A stretch of 64,000 nucleotides of DNA from the NCBI RefSeq assembly GCF_000427905.1, contig NZ_ATYX01000005.1:248001-312000 (forward strand), given 5' to 3'. Of the stretch, positions 27,128 through 36,128 are shown one piece after another. The DNA comes from Thermocrispum agreste DSM 44070. Lineage in GTDB: Bacteria; Actinomycetota; Actinomycetes; Mycobacteriales; Pseudonocardiaceae. How positions within the stretch are numbered: the first letter of the stretch is position 1; each line of letters starts with the position of its first letter. The notes under the pieces were generated by a model. That model did not search any database. It was not told the origin of the DNA and worked only from the letters and a program-made list of their open reading frames with translations. The translations under genes and the position numbers were made by a program.

Positions 27128-27900
27128 CCCGGCACATCGTGGTGCATCGCAACGCCGAGTCGCTGGCTGCGGCCACCGCCGCGCGGCTGGTGACGAAGCT
27201 GGTCGACGTGCAAGCGGCGAAGGGCTCGGCGTCGTTGGTGTTGACCGGCGGCGGCGTCGGGATCGCCACCTTGGAGCAGCTGCGCCGCTCCCCCGCGTGC
27301 GATGCCGTCGACTGGTCCAACGTGGACATCTACTGGGGGGACGAGCGCTTCGTCCCGGCAGGCGACCCGGAGCGCAACGAGCTGCAAGCCCGACAGGCGC
27401 TGCTGGACCACGTGCCGGTCGATCCCGATCGCGTTCATCCGATGCCGGCGTCCGACGGGCCGTACGGGGACAACCCGGAAGCTGCGGCGGCCGCCTACGC
27501 GGACTTGCTCGCCGAGCATGCCGGGCGCAGCCACCATCGTGGCGTCCCGGTGTTCGACCTGCTCCTGCTCGGCATGGGCGGGGAGGGCCACACCGCGTCG
27601 ATCTTCCCCGAATCGCCCGCCGTGTATGCGGTGGACAGCACGGTGGTGGCGGTACGCAACTGCCCCAAGCCGCCGCCGACACGGATTTCGCTGACCCTGC
27701 CTGCCATTCGCCGGGCTGCCGAGGTGTGGGTGATCACCGCGGGTGAGTCGAAGGCCGACGCGGTGGCCCTGGCCCTGTCGGGGGCGGGTGAGGTGCAGAT
27801 CCCGGTGGCCGGGGTGAGCGGTCAGGTGCGCACCCGGTGGCTGATCGACGCGGCGGCGGCAAGTCGCATTCCGCGCGCAGAGTTCCCGCTGCTGGCCTGA
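27124..27900 (+). CDS. pgl: 6-phosphogluconolactonase
   Basis: 258-residue SIS-fold lactonase (DevB type) hydrolysing 6-phosphogluconolactone. Motifs: VLTGGGVGIATLEQL (about 41), VDIYWGDERFVPAGDPERNE (about 67), FDLLLLGMGGEGHTASIFP (about 142-160) and a C-terminal AAAASRIP. GTG start overlapping the opcA stop. Last gene of the pentose-phosphate operon: a 395-base gap with a change to a new transcription unit follows. Confidence 0.95.
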   Translation: MTRHIVVHRNAESLAAATAARLVTKLVDVQAAKGSASLVLTGGGVGIATLEQLRRSPACDAVDWSNVDIYWGDERFVPAGDPERNELQARQALLDHVPVDPDRVHPMPASDGPYGDNPEAAAAAYADLLAEHAGRSHHRGVPVFDLLLLGMGGEGHTASIFPESPAVYAVDSTVVAVRNCPKPPPTRISLTLPAIRRAAEVWVITAGESKADAVALALSGAGEVQIPVAGVSGQVRTRWLIDAAAASRIPRAEFPLLA

Positions 27901-28295
27901 CGGCTGTCCGGCCGGCTCTTCCCCTGTCCGGTCACCCGTGACGGGCCCTGTCGTCCACCTGGGCAGGTGAAATGACCGTGCCCGCTACCCGGCCGGTGAC
28001 GGGTTCCGGGCCGGCAAGCGTCCACTTGGGGTAACGCCTTCCCGGGCAGGATGACACGCGTTCGCAGGACCCGTACGCGGCAACTTCATTGGCCTTGCCG
28101 GGTATCGCCGGAAATATACCTTTGCATCTGCACACAATTTGGGAAAGTTGACCACTGCGCGTCCCCTTCGAGTGATCTCCGGCATCTCCACAAGTGAGAG
28201 CGGTGCCGCGCACCGTGTGCATTCACGACGGCCTTCGTCCGCGACGCAAGGCCTGCCGTGGTTGTGCAGTGAGATCAACTGGAGGTCGGGGACAC
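27901..28295. promoter_or_regulatory. Intergenic region upstream of the orphan sensor kinase
   Basis: 395 bases with no credible gene. The first 100 bases after pgl are GC-rich with short inverted pieces (GTCCGGCCGGCT, CCACCTGGGCAGGTG) that could end the operon. At 28105-28150 comes an unusually AT-rich patch (GGAAATATACCTTTGC, ACACAATTTGGGAAAGTTGACC), the likely promoter and regulator zone for the kinase gene, whose leader would be about 150 bases. I could not fix a -35/-10 pair with standard spacing. Confidence 0.4.
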
Positions 28296-29495
28296 ATGAG
28301 CATCCAGAACATCTCGACACCGCCGTTGCGGTTCGGGAATGTGCGGCCGGTTAGGGTCCTCACATGGCCGGACGTGCCCGCGCTGCTGCGTCGACCGAGC
28401 ACGCGGACCCTGCTGATCGACGTGGCCGTGATCGCGATCGCCGCACTGGACGTCTGGCTTGCCGTCCCCGGTGTACCCGTCGGAACCGAGTCGACGGTGC
28501 TGTCCTGGCTGGCCTGCGCCGCGTTGCTGTTCCGCCGCCGGTTCCCGTTGGCGGCCGTGCTCGGCACGGTACCCGGGTTCTTCGCCGGCTGGGCGCAGCT
28601 CGCCGCCATGATCGCCGTCGGCTATCTGGCCTACCGCGTCGGCATGTCCTGGAAGACCTGGCTGGGCGCCGGCCTGGTGTTCCTGTGCCGCTTCGTCACC
28701 TGGCCACTGCCGGAGATGGCCGACCTGCCTTGGCAGCAGTACGGGCTGGACGTGATCTACGGCGGCGTGGTGGCCGCCATGCCGGTCGCCATCGGGCTGC
28801 TGGTTGCGATGCGGCAGGACCTGCTCCGCCGGTATCGCGAGCTGGAAGAGAACCAGCTTCGTGAGCGGCACGCCTACGCTCGCGCAGTCCGCGCCGACGA
28901 GCGGGCCAAGCTGGCGCGGGAGATGCACGACGTCGTCTCCCACGAAGTCACGTTGATCGCCATGCAGGCCAACGCGATGGAATGTGCGAGCTCCCCGGAC
29001 GCCATGAAGCGCGCAGCGGAGTCGATCCGCTCGCTCAGCACGCGCGCCCTCGAGGAGTTGCGTTCCCTGCTCGGCATGCTGCGGGCGGACAGTGACGAAG
29101 AGCTGCCCGCACCGGGATTGGATGCGCTCGGCAGACTGGTTCGTGACGTCGACGTTCCGGTACGCCTCACCGTCGAGCAGTTGCCGGCCGACATCCCGCC
29201 GCAGGTCTCCGCCGCTGCTTTCCGCACGGTGCAAGAGGCGTTGACCAACGTGCACAAGCATGCTCCCGGGGCCACCGCCACGATCCGAGTGCACTACGCC
29301 TACCAGGAGCTGCGGGTCGAGGTGCGCAACGACAAGCCACGCGAACGGCCCCGCTGCACGCCCAAACTGCCGTCCGGCGGCCATGGGCTGGCTGGGCTGG
29401 CCGAGCGCGCCATGCTGCTGAACGGTACGTTCCACGCCCGCTCGACAGCCGACGGTGGATTCGAGGTGCGGGCGCACTACCCGCTGAAACAGTGA
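28296..29495 (+). CDS. Orphan sensor histidine kinase, NarL-partner (HisKA_3) type
   Basis: 399 residues. After a short N-terminal tail come four to five membrane segments (about 35-165; e.g. LLIDVAVIAIAALDVWLAV and AAVLGTVPGFFAGWAQLAAMIAVGYLA), then a cytoplasmic coiled region, the HisKA_3 box with H211 in REMHDVVSHEVTLIAMQANAM, and a compact ATPase domain with QEALTNVHKHAPG and GGHGLAGLAERAMLL. Kinases of this type pair with LuxR/NarL response regulators, but none is adjacent; the next gene is convergent and unrelated. The ATG has a GGAGG ribosome binding site. Signal unknown. Confidence 0.88.
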   Translation: MSIQNISTPPLRFGNVRPVRVLTWPDVPALLRRPSTRTLLIDVAVIAIAALDVWLAVPGVPVGTESTVLSWLACAALLFRRRFPLAAVLGTVPGFFAGWAQLAAMIAVGYLAYRVGMSWKTWLGAGLVFLCRFVTWPLPEMADLPWQQYGLDVIYGGVVAAMPVAIGLLVAMRQDLLRRYRELEENQLRERHAYARAVRADERAKLAREMHDVVSHEVTLIAMQANAMECASSPDAMKRAAESIRSLSTRALEELRSLLGMLRADSDEELPAPGLDALGRLVRDVDVPVRLTVEQLPADIPPQVSAAAFRTVQEALTNVHKHAPGATATIRVHYAYQELRVEVRNDKPRERPRCTPKLPSGGHGLAGLAERAMLLNGTFHARSTADGGFEVRAHYPLKQ

Positions 29496-29498
29496 CGG

Positions 29499-30212
29499 TC
29501 ATGGCGTGACCGCGAACTCCGGCTGAGGCGCGACCCATCCCTCGGCCACCATGATGTCCCGCGCCCTGGCCCGCCTCGCCGGGTCGCCCGCCGCTCGCAC
29601 GAATTCTTCCGGTGTCTTGCCGAACAGCGCGCGAAGCTCGGGCGAGCGACCGAGCAGATCACGCAGCAAGGCGCGCTGATCGCCGAGCCGACGCGGCCGA
29701 CCATTCTCGTCGACGAGGCAGCCCCACCGGCCGGCGTACACGTCACAGTCGACCGTCCCGCCCACCAGCGGAACCTGGACCGGCATCGGCAAGGGCACAC
29801 GCCGGTAGTTGGGCTCGGTCCGGTCCACGGCAGCCAGCTGATCGCTGTCCAACCACACCACGACAAGGCGGTGCCGTTCCCCGGGAGCACTGATCGGCGC
29901 CGCAGGGACATAGCGTTGCGGACTGACGTGGGCCGACACGCCGACCGCCAGACCCTCGACCTCAGCGGCCGTCATGGGCACGACGGCCGGCGAACCCAGC
30001 TTCGCAGCGAGGCGTTCCGGCGACGCGTTCGCCCCCACGGCGAGCACCGGATGGCGCGCTTCGAGTGGCACGGCGTCCAGCGCGGCCAGGTCCTCTGCCA
30101 GCTGCCGACGATCGGCGACCCGTTCGAACCGGCCGTGCACGAGACAACCGGAACCGGCCGCGGGCCTGCCCGGGTAGCCGAGCGGGTCCACGGCCGGATC
30201 CGGCGTGGTCAC
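29499..30212 (-). CDS. Conserved hypothetical protein, possibly gamma-glutamylcyclotransferase-like
   Basis: 237 residues, soluble, no signal. The stretch VLAVGANASPERLAAKL (about residues 56-72) resembles the YGSNLSPERL nucleotide/substrate loop that opens gamma-glutamylcyclotransferase-like domains, and the following region is beta-rich (VVPMTAAEVEGLAVGVSAHVS, VPLVGGTVDCDVYAG). The similarity is by eye and the catalytic glutamate is not assigned. GTG start overlapping the rbpA stop (GTGA), so it is translationally coupled to rbpA. It ends 3 bases from the convergent kinase gene. Its function is unknown. Confidence 0.65.
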   Translation of the reverse strand: MTTPDPAVDPLGYPGRPAAGSGCLVHGRFERVADRRQLAEDLAALDAVPLEARHPVLAVGANASPERLAAKLGSPAVVPMTAAEVEGLAVGVSAHVSPQRYVPAAPISAPGERHRLVVVWLDSDQLAAVDRTEPNYRRVPLPMPVQVPLVGGTVDCDVYAGRWGCLVDENGRPRRLGDQRALLRDLLGRSPELRALFGKTPEEFVRAAGDPARRARARDIMVAEGWVAPQPEFAVTP

Positions 30213-30559
30213 TTCCCTTCGCGACGCTTGCGCAACCGCTCCAGGGCTTCGGCGAGGATAGCGGCGCCCTCTTCGTCGGTGCGGCGTTCCTTCACGTACG
30301 CGAAATGCGTCTTGTACGGCTCGGGCCGTTTCGGCTTCGGGGGGTTCTCCGGGTCACGCCCGGCAGGCAGCCCGCAGCTCGGGCACTCCCACTCGTCGGG
30401 AATTTCCGCGCCGACGGCGAAGTACGGCCGCGATTCGTGCTTGTTCAGACACCAGTACGAGACCGGCACGCGCGGAACCGGCTCGCCACGCTCGGACTCA
30501 GTGCTTGGGCCGCCACCACCGATTCTGGTTCCCCGAATAGCGCTACCGCCACTCACCAT
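30209..30559 (-). CDS. rbpA: RNA polymerase-binding protein RbpA
   Basis: 116-residue RbpA, the actinobacterial factor that binds RNA polymerase and group 1/2 sigma factors and stabilises the open complex. Parts visible: the N-terminal tail with IRGTRIGG (compare ALRGTRL in streptomycetes), a zinc-type core with C37, H41, C59 and C62 (YWCLNKHES, EIPDEWECPSCG), a basic linker, then the sigma-interacting C-terminal helices THFAYVKERRTDEEGAAILAEALERL. The core follows the Streptomyces protein closely. Lies between secG and the cyclotransferase-like gene on the minus strand. An ATG at 30559 follows a short palindrome. This could be one of two RbpA paralogues; the window cannot tell. Confidence 0.88.
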   Translation of the reverse strand: MVSGGSAIRGTRIGGGGPSTESERGEPVPRVPVSYWCLNKHESRPYFAVGAEIPDEWECPSCGLPAGRDPENPPKPKRPEPYKTHFAYVKERRTDEEGAAILAEALERLRKRREGK

Positions 30560-30560
30560 A

Positions 30561-30572
30561 GGTGTTCACACC
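30561..30572. repeat. Inverted repeat directly upstream of rbpA
   Basis: GGTGT-TC-ACACC, perfect 5-base arms with a 2-base centre, one base from the rbpA ATG. On the minus strand it overlaps the only Shine-Dalgarno-like GGGGTG. It may be an operator or a small hairpin hiding the ribosome binding site. Confidence 0.4.
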
Positions 30573-30628
30573 CCTACCTTCGCGCTGACTGATCGCGCTG
30601 ACATGCCGCGAGCGTGGAACGCCGACGG

Positions 30629-30859
30629 TCACACCTTGAGCAGCAGGCCGAGCCCCACCACGCAGATCATCCAGATCGCTCCGATGAACAGCGTGATGCG
30701 GTCCAGGTTCTTCTCCGCCACGCTGGACCCGGCAAGGCTCGACTGGGTGCCACCACCGAACAGCGAGGACAAGCCGCCACCGCGTCCCTTGTGCAGCAGA
30801 ACGGCGATGATCAGCAGAATGCTGGAGACCACCAGCAGGATTTGCAGGAAGAGCTTCAT
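30629..30859 (-). CDS. secG: Preprotein translocase subunit SecG
   Basis: 76-residue protein with two membrane segments (about 2-20 and 54-73) joined by a glycine/serine-rich loop, LHKGRGGGLSSLFGGGTQSS, the standard SecG plan. It assists SecYE in protein export. The ATG has GAGG upstream. It follows tpiA on the same strand, 68 bases away, an arrangement kept in most actinobacteria. Confidence 0.95.
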   Translation of the reverse strand: MKLFLQILLVVSSILLIIAVLLHKGRGGGLSSLFGGGTQSSLAGSSVAEKNLDRITLFIGAIWMICVVGLGLLLKV

Positions 30860-30927
30860 CGTGTCCTCGTTGCGGATGTCGGCTTTCGCGTCACGTGCTG
30901 GTCAAGGCTACCCGGGCCGGTTCACCG

Positions 30928-31713
30928 CTACGGCAGCGGCCCTCCGGCGGCGAGCGCGCACAGCTTGGTGAACTCGTCCGCGTCCAGGCTCGCCCCGCCC
31001 ACCAGCGCGCCGTCGATGTCCGGCTGCTTGATCAAGTCGGCGATGTTGCTGGCCTTCACCGATCCGCCGTAGAGCACGCGGAGTCCGTCGGCCAGCTCCT
31101 GCCCGTACTTGGCGGCGATGGTGGAGCGGATCGCCGCGCACACCTCCTGCGCGTCCGACGGGGTGGCCACCCGGCCGGTGCCGATCGCCCACACCGGTTC
31201 GTAGGCGATCACCACGTTCTCGACCTGCTCGGCCTTGAGCCCCTTCAGCCCGGCCACCACCTGGGCGGTGGTGTGCTCGATGTGCTTGCCCTCCTCCCGC
31301 ACCTCGAGCTTCTCCCCCACGCACAGGATCGGGCTGATGCCGTGCTTGAGCGCCGCCCGCACCTTCTTGTTGATCAGCTCGTCGGACTCCGCGTGGTACT
31401 CACGCCGCTCCGAGTGGCCGACCGTGACGAACGAGCAGCCCAGCTTGGCCAGCATCGGGCCGGACACGTCGCCGGTGTAGGCGCCGCTGTCGTGCGGGGA
31501 CAAGTCCTGCGCACCGTAGGTGAGCAGCAACTTGTCCCCGTCGACCAGCGTCTGGACGCTGCGGATGCTGGTGAACGGCGGCAGCACGGCCACGTCCACC
31601 TTGGCGTAGTACTTCTCCGGCAACGTGAAAGCGATCTTCTGCACCAGGGCGATCGCCTCGAGATGGGTGCAGTTCATCTTCCAGTTGCCGGCGATCAGCG
31701 GTTTGCGGCTCAC
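30928..31713 (-). CDS. tpiA: Triosephosphate isomerase
   Basis: 261-residue TIM barrel enzyme. N-terminal AGNWKMN with the catalytic lysine (about residue 13), VGHSERR with the electrophilic histidine, and [11 protein letters not shown] with the catalytic glutamate, followed by the phosphate loop YGGSVKASN. It starts with GTG overlapping the pgk stop (GTGA), so gap, pgk and tpiA form one operon read on the minus strand. Confidence 0.97.
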   Translation of the reverse strand: MSRKPLIAGNWKMNCTHLEAIALVQKIAFTLPEKYYAKVDVAVLPPFTSIRSVQTLVDGDKLLLTYGAQDLSPHDSGAYTGDVSGPMLAKLGCSFVTVGHSERREYHAESDELINKKVRAALKHGISPILCVGEKLEVREEGKHIEHTTAQVVAGLKGLKAEQVENVVIAYEPVWAIGTGRVATPSDAQEVCAAIRSTIAAKYGQELADGLRVLYGGSVKASNIADLIKQPDIDGALVGGASLDADEFTKLCALAAGGPLP

Positions 31714-32915
31714 GAGCGCTCCAGAACGTCGATACCGGGCAGCGTCTTGCCCTCCAGGAACTCCAGCGACGCGCCGCCGCCGGTGGAGATGTGCGAGAAG
31801 GACTCCTCGGCCAGGCCGAGCTGGCGCACCGCAGCGGCGGAGTCGCCACCACCGACCACCGAGAACGCCTCGGACTTCCCGATCGCCTCGGCCACGCCGC
31901 GAGTGCCCGCGGCGAACGGCGCCATCTCGAACACACCCATCGGGCCGTTCCAGAACACCGTGCGCGCCTCCGCCAGCACCTGGCCGAACGCCGCCACCGT
32001 CTGCGGCCCGACGTCCAGGCCGAGCCAGGACTCCGGAATCGAGTCGGCGGCCACGGTCTGCGTGTTGGCGTCCGCGGCGAACTTGTCGGCGACCACCACG
32101 TCCTGCGGGAGGACCAGCTTGTCACCCGCGTCGGCGAGCAGCCGCTTGCAGGTGTCGATCATGTCCTCTTCCAGCAGCGAGCCGCCGACCGCGTGGCCCT
32201 GGGCGGCCAGGAACGTGAAGCACATGCCCCCGCCGACCAGCAGCTTGTCCACCCTGGGCAGCAGCGCCTCGATCACCGCGAGCTTGTCGGAGACCTTCGA
32301 GCCGCCGAGCACGACGACGTACGGCCGCTCCACCTCGCCCTCGGTGAGCTTGCGCAGCACCTCGACCTCGGACAGCACCAGACCGCCGGCGTACGCGGGC
32401 AATTCGCGCGCCACGTCGTACACCGAGGCCTGCTTGCGGTGCACGACGCCGAAGCCGTCCGAGACGAATGCGGCGCCGGCACCGACCAACGCGGCGAGCT
32501 CACGAGCGAACTCGCCGCGCTCCGCGTCGTCCTTGCTGGTCTCCCGCGGGTCGAACCGTACGTTCTCCAGCAGCGCCACCTGACCGTCGGCCAGCCCGGC
32601 CACCGTGGCCTTGGCGCTCTCGCCCACCACGTCGGCGGCCAGCCGCACGTCCTTGCCGAGCAGCTCGCCCAACCGGGCGGCCACCGGAGCCAGCGAGAAC
32701 GCCGGGTCCGGCTTGCCCTTGGGGCGGCCCAGGTGCGCGGTCACCACGACGCGCGCACCGGCCTCGGCCAGCTTGGCGATGCCAGGCAGGGCGGCCCGCA
32801 CCCGGCCGTCGTCGGTGATCTTGTCGCCGTCCAGCGGCACGTTCAGGTCGGCACGGACCAGCACCGTGCGGCCGGACACGCCCTCTTGCAGCAGGTCGTC
32901 CAGCGTCTTCAGCAC
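31710..32915 (-). CDS. pgk: Phosphoglycerate kinase
   Basis: 401-residue monomeric kinase of lower glycolysis. Motifs: [16 protein letters not shown] near the N-terminus (substrate-binding), AHLGRPKGK, the central hinge [12 protein letters not shown], and the nucleotide-binding [11 protein letters not shown] near the C-terminus. Starts with a GTG 15 bases after the gap gene and overlaps tpiA. Length is typical. Confidence 0.97.
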   Translation of the reverse strand: MLKTLDDLLQEGVSGRTVLVRADLNVPLDGDKITDDGRVRAALPGIAKLAEAGARVVVTAHLGRPKGKPDPAFSLAPVAARLGELLGKDVRLAADVVGESAKATVAGLADGQVALLENVRFDPRETSKDDAERGEFARELAALVGAGAAFVSDGFGVVHRKQASVYDVARELPAYAGGLVLSEVEVLRKLTEGEVERPYVVVLGGSKVSDKLAVIEALLPRVDKLLVGGGMCFTFLAAQGHAVGGSLLEEDMIDTCKRLLADAGDKLVLPQDVVVADKFAADANTQTVAADSIPESWLGLDVGPQTVAAFGQVLAEARTVFWNGPMGVFEMAPFAAGTRGVAEAIGKSEAFSVVGGGDSAAAVRQLGLAEESFSHISTGGGASLEFLEGKTLPGIDVLERS

Positions 32916-32930
32916 AGTCGCCCGATCCCG

Positions 32931-33986
<1,056 letters not shown>

Positions 33987-35165
33987 TCACCCGGTCAGCT
34001 CACGTGCCAGTGGGGTGGGAAACTTCGGCACGGCCCGCACGTCACCGAGGCACTCGCCCAACCGGGCAACTTCGGCGTCCACCCGGGCCATGACGTCTGC
34101 TCCGACGTCGGTCAGCAGCCGGTAGACGATCTCGCCACCGGGCCGCTGTCCCCACACGCCGACGATGCGCCCGTCCGCCCACACCGTCGGGCAGACGTTG
34201 CCGCTGCCGTCGAACACCGCCTTGCGGTGCTCACCCACGTAGAAGGAGCGTTCCGCCCAGCCCATCGCGGTGGGATCGAGCTCGGGCAGCAGTGCGACCC
34301 ACGGCTCGGGCTCCGGCACCGGGGCCAGATCGTCCGGCAGGGCGATGCCGGGACCGCAGTCCAGCTCGACCTCGACCGGGCCGACGGCGGCAAGCGCCTT
34401 GCGGGTCTGCGCCATGGTCCAGCCGGTCCACCACTTCAGGTCCGCAACCTGCGCGGGCCCGAACGCACCCAGCCAGCGCCGGGCCAGCTCGGCCCTGGCC
34501 GCGTCCGGGTCCGGCTTCTCCTGGTCGCCCAGCCAGCTGTCCATCGGCTCCCAGACGTATTGCGAGGACAACCAGCTGCCCCGGGGACGGCCGCGCACGA
34601 TGCGCCCCTCGGCGGCCAACAACGCGACCACACTTCCCGCGACATTGACCAACGACTCGTACTTCTTGCCCGGTGACAACAGCAGCTTCTGCCGCAGCGA
34701 GGGAACGTCGCCGGCGAGCTGTTGCGTGGTCGCCGACCCGCGGGCCCGCAGTGCCCGCTCGGTCTCGTCCATCACCGTCGCCAGCCATGTTTCGGCGTCG
34801 GGCACGGGCTCCGGATGACCGTTCCGCGTCAGCTGCTGCACCAGCCTGCGGCGCTCCCGGGCGGCGACGTCGTCGGTGCACGCCGCTTGCACCACCGGCG
34901 CCAGCTCCCTGGGGACGACGAACACGGTCCGCCGCATGCCGAGCACGCGCACCAGCGACCGGTCGTCGTACAGGGCTTGCTCGACCGCAGCTGTGGACGG
35001 CTTGCGCATGCGGACGAGAGCCGACAGGAACACCGAGGACGGGTTGGTGGCATGCAGCGCCACCAACCCATCGGCCACCTGGGTGATGTCGTCCGCCCTG
35101 TCCTGGGCGGCCAGCATGTGCCGCCGGGCAAGGCGCGCGCGGCGCTGCGCCTCGTCGATCCGCAT
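33987..35165 (-). CDS. Winged-helix DNA-binding protein of the AlkZ-like (HTH_42) family
   Basis: 392 residues of the HTH_42/AlkZ-like superfamily, which contains DNA glycosylases that repair bulky or crosslink lesions from natural products. In catalytic members the segment after the first helix holds a Q-x-Q or Q-x-D motif; here the equivalent place reads LVALHATNPSS (H38-A39-T40), so it belongs to a variant group whose activity is not established. Other family stretches: MRRTVFVVPREL, FGPAQVADLKWWTGWT and GNVCPTVWADGRIVGVWGQ. The ATG at 35165 is preceded by TAGAAA at six bases, close to a leaderless promoter. Located between gap and a repeat-rich gap. Could be a DNA-binding protein without glycosylase function. 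Confidence 0.75.
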   Translation of the reverse strand: MRIDEAQRRARLARRHMLAAQDRADDITQVADGLVALHATNPSSVFLSALVRMRKPSTAAVEQALYDDRSLVRVLGMRRTVFVVPRELAPVVQAACTDDVAARERRRLVQQLTRNGHPEPVPDAETWLATVMDETERALRARGSATTQQLAGDVPSLRQKLLLSPGKKYESLVNVAGSVVALLAAEGRIVRGRPRGSWLSSQYVWEPMDSWLGDQEKPDPDAARAELARRWLGAFGPAQVADLKWWTGWTMAQTRKALAAVGPVEVELDCGPGIALPDDLAPVPEPEPWVALLPELDPTAMGWAERSFYVGEHRKAVFDGSGNVCPTVWADGRIVGVWGQRPGGEIVYRLLTDVGADVMARVDAEVARLGECLGDVRAVPKFPTPLARELTG

Positions 35166-35200
35166 GCGTCGTTTCTAACAAGGACAGCCGACAGAACCGG

Positions 35201-35297
35201 GCAGCTTCGACGCGCGTGCGGTTCCGCTCCGGTCTGGATTTCGTCGTGCATCCAGTGGACGCAGCTTCGGTGCGCGTGCGGTTCCGCTCCGACCTGG
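35201..35297. repeat. Two 37-base direct repeats at 60-base spacing
   Basis: Copies at 35201-35237 and 35261-35297 agree at 33 of 37 positions; the core GCGCGTGCGGTTCCGCTCC is identical. They lie in the 200-base gap between the AlkZ-like gene and the LysE-type exporter. Neither copy looks like a coding region. A similar but broken piece (CGTGCGG...GTTCCGCTCC) occurs near 41222-41240. Function unknown; possibly a dispersed intergenic repeat of this genome. Confidence 0.7.
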
Positions 35298-35364
35298 GGC
35301 GGACGTTCGCGGCGCCTGGCGAAATTCACTGGGCACCCCGCTGTCTGCCGCATACGCTGCGGTC

Positions 35365-36006
35365 ATGGTGAGCTGGGAACAAGTCGTGGCGTTCTCCGCG
35401 CTGGCCTTCGTCCTGGTGGCCACACCGGGCCCCAGCGTGATGTTCGTGGTGAGCCGTGCGCTGACCACCGGGCGCAGGCAGGCGCTGATGACCGTGGCAG
35501 GCAATGCCGCCGGCGTGTACCTGCAGGTCGTGGGTGTGGCGTTCGGGCTCGGGGCGCTGGTGGAACGCTCCGTGGTCGCCTTCACCGTGCTCAAGGTGGC
35601 CGGCGCCGCCTACCTGGTGTACCTGGGGGTGCAGGCGATCCGGAACCGCCGCGCGCTCGTCGCGGCGGCCGCGGAGCCGCCCGCGCTGACTCCCCGGCGA
35701 GCCCTGGCGGCCTTGCGCGACGGTGTCGTCTTCGGGTTCTGCAACCCGAAGTCCATCGTGTTCTTCGCTGCGGTCATGCCCCAGTTCGTCGACCACACCG
35801 CGGGCAACGTGACGCAGCAGGTGCTGCTGCTCGGGTTGGCCGTGCCCGCGATCGCCCTGGTGCTGGACAGCACGTGGGCGCTGGCCGCGGGTACCGCCCG
35901 GCAGTGGCTGGCCCGCTCCCCGCGCCGGCTGGCCACGGTCAGCGGCTCCGGCGGCGCGGTCATGATCGGCCTGGGCACCGGGCTGCTGATGACCTCGCGC
36001 AGCTGA
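35365..36006 (+). CDS. LysE/RhtB-family amino-acid exporter
   Basis: 213-residue membrane protein with six segments and the LysE family N-terminal signature FVLVATPGPSVMFVVSRAL (residues about 13-31), then GNAAGVYLQVVGVAFGLGAL and the central FGFCNPKSIVFFAAVMPQFV. Family members export lysine, arginine, homoserine/threonine or other small compounds; which one here is unknown. The ATG follows a TACGCT -10 box (35353-35358) by six bases, so it is leaderless and monocistronic. Converges with whiA across a repeat-rich gap. Confidence 0.9.
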   Translation: MVSWEQVVAFSALAFVLVATPGPSVMFVVSRALTTGRRQALMTVAGNAAGVYLQVVGVAFGLGALVERSVVAFTVLKVAGAAYLVYLGVQAIRNRRALVAAAAEPPALTPRRALAALRDGVVFGFCNPKSIVFFAAVMPQFVDHTAGNVTQQVLLLGLAVPAIALVLDSTWALAAGTARQWLARSPRRLATVSGSGGAVMIGLGTGLLMTSRS

Positions 36007-36013
36007 TCCGCGC

Positions 36014-36128
36014 CGAGCGGGGCGGCGCCGCCCCGCTCGTGTGTCCGCGCGCTGAGATGCCGGGCCAGGTGGAGCCCGCTGCGCACGTGCGCGCTCCACC
36101 CGGTGGCGCCTGTCCACACGGTGGCGCC
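36014..36128. repeat. Cluster of inverted repeats between convergent LysE gene and whiA
   Basis: Three elements in 115 bases. (1) A perfect 26-base palindrome at 36014-36039, with half CGAGCGGGGCGGC. (2) A hairpin at 36068-36100 with arms GGTGGAGC/GCTCCACC around the 12-base palindrome GCGCACGTGCGC. (3) GGTGGCGCC occurring twice, at 36102-36110 and 36120-36128, the last touching the whiA stop. The first is probably the terminator of the exporter gene. The rest may terminate whiA. Confidence 0.6.

Noticed and set aside
35175-35364. CRISPR array suggested by repeats with even spacing
   Set aside because: Only two copies, 23-base spacer, imperfect repeats and no cas gene nearby.
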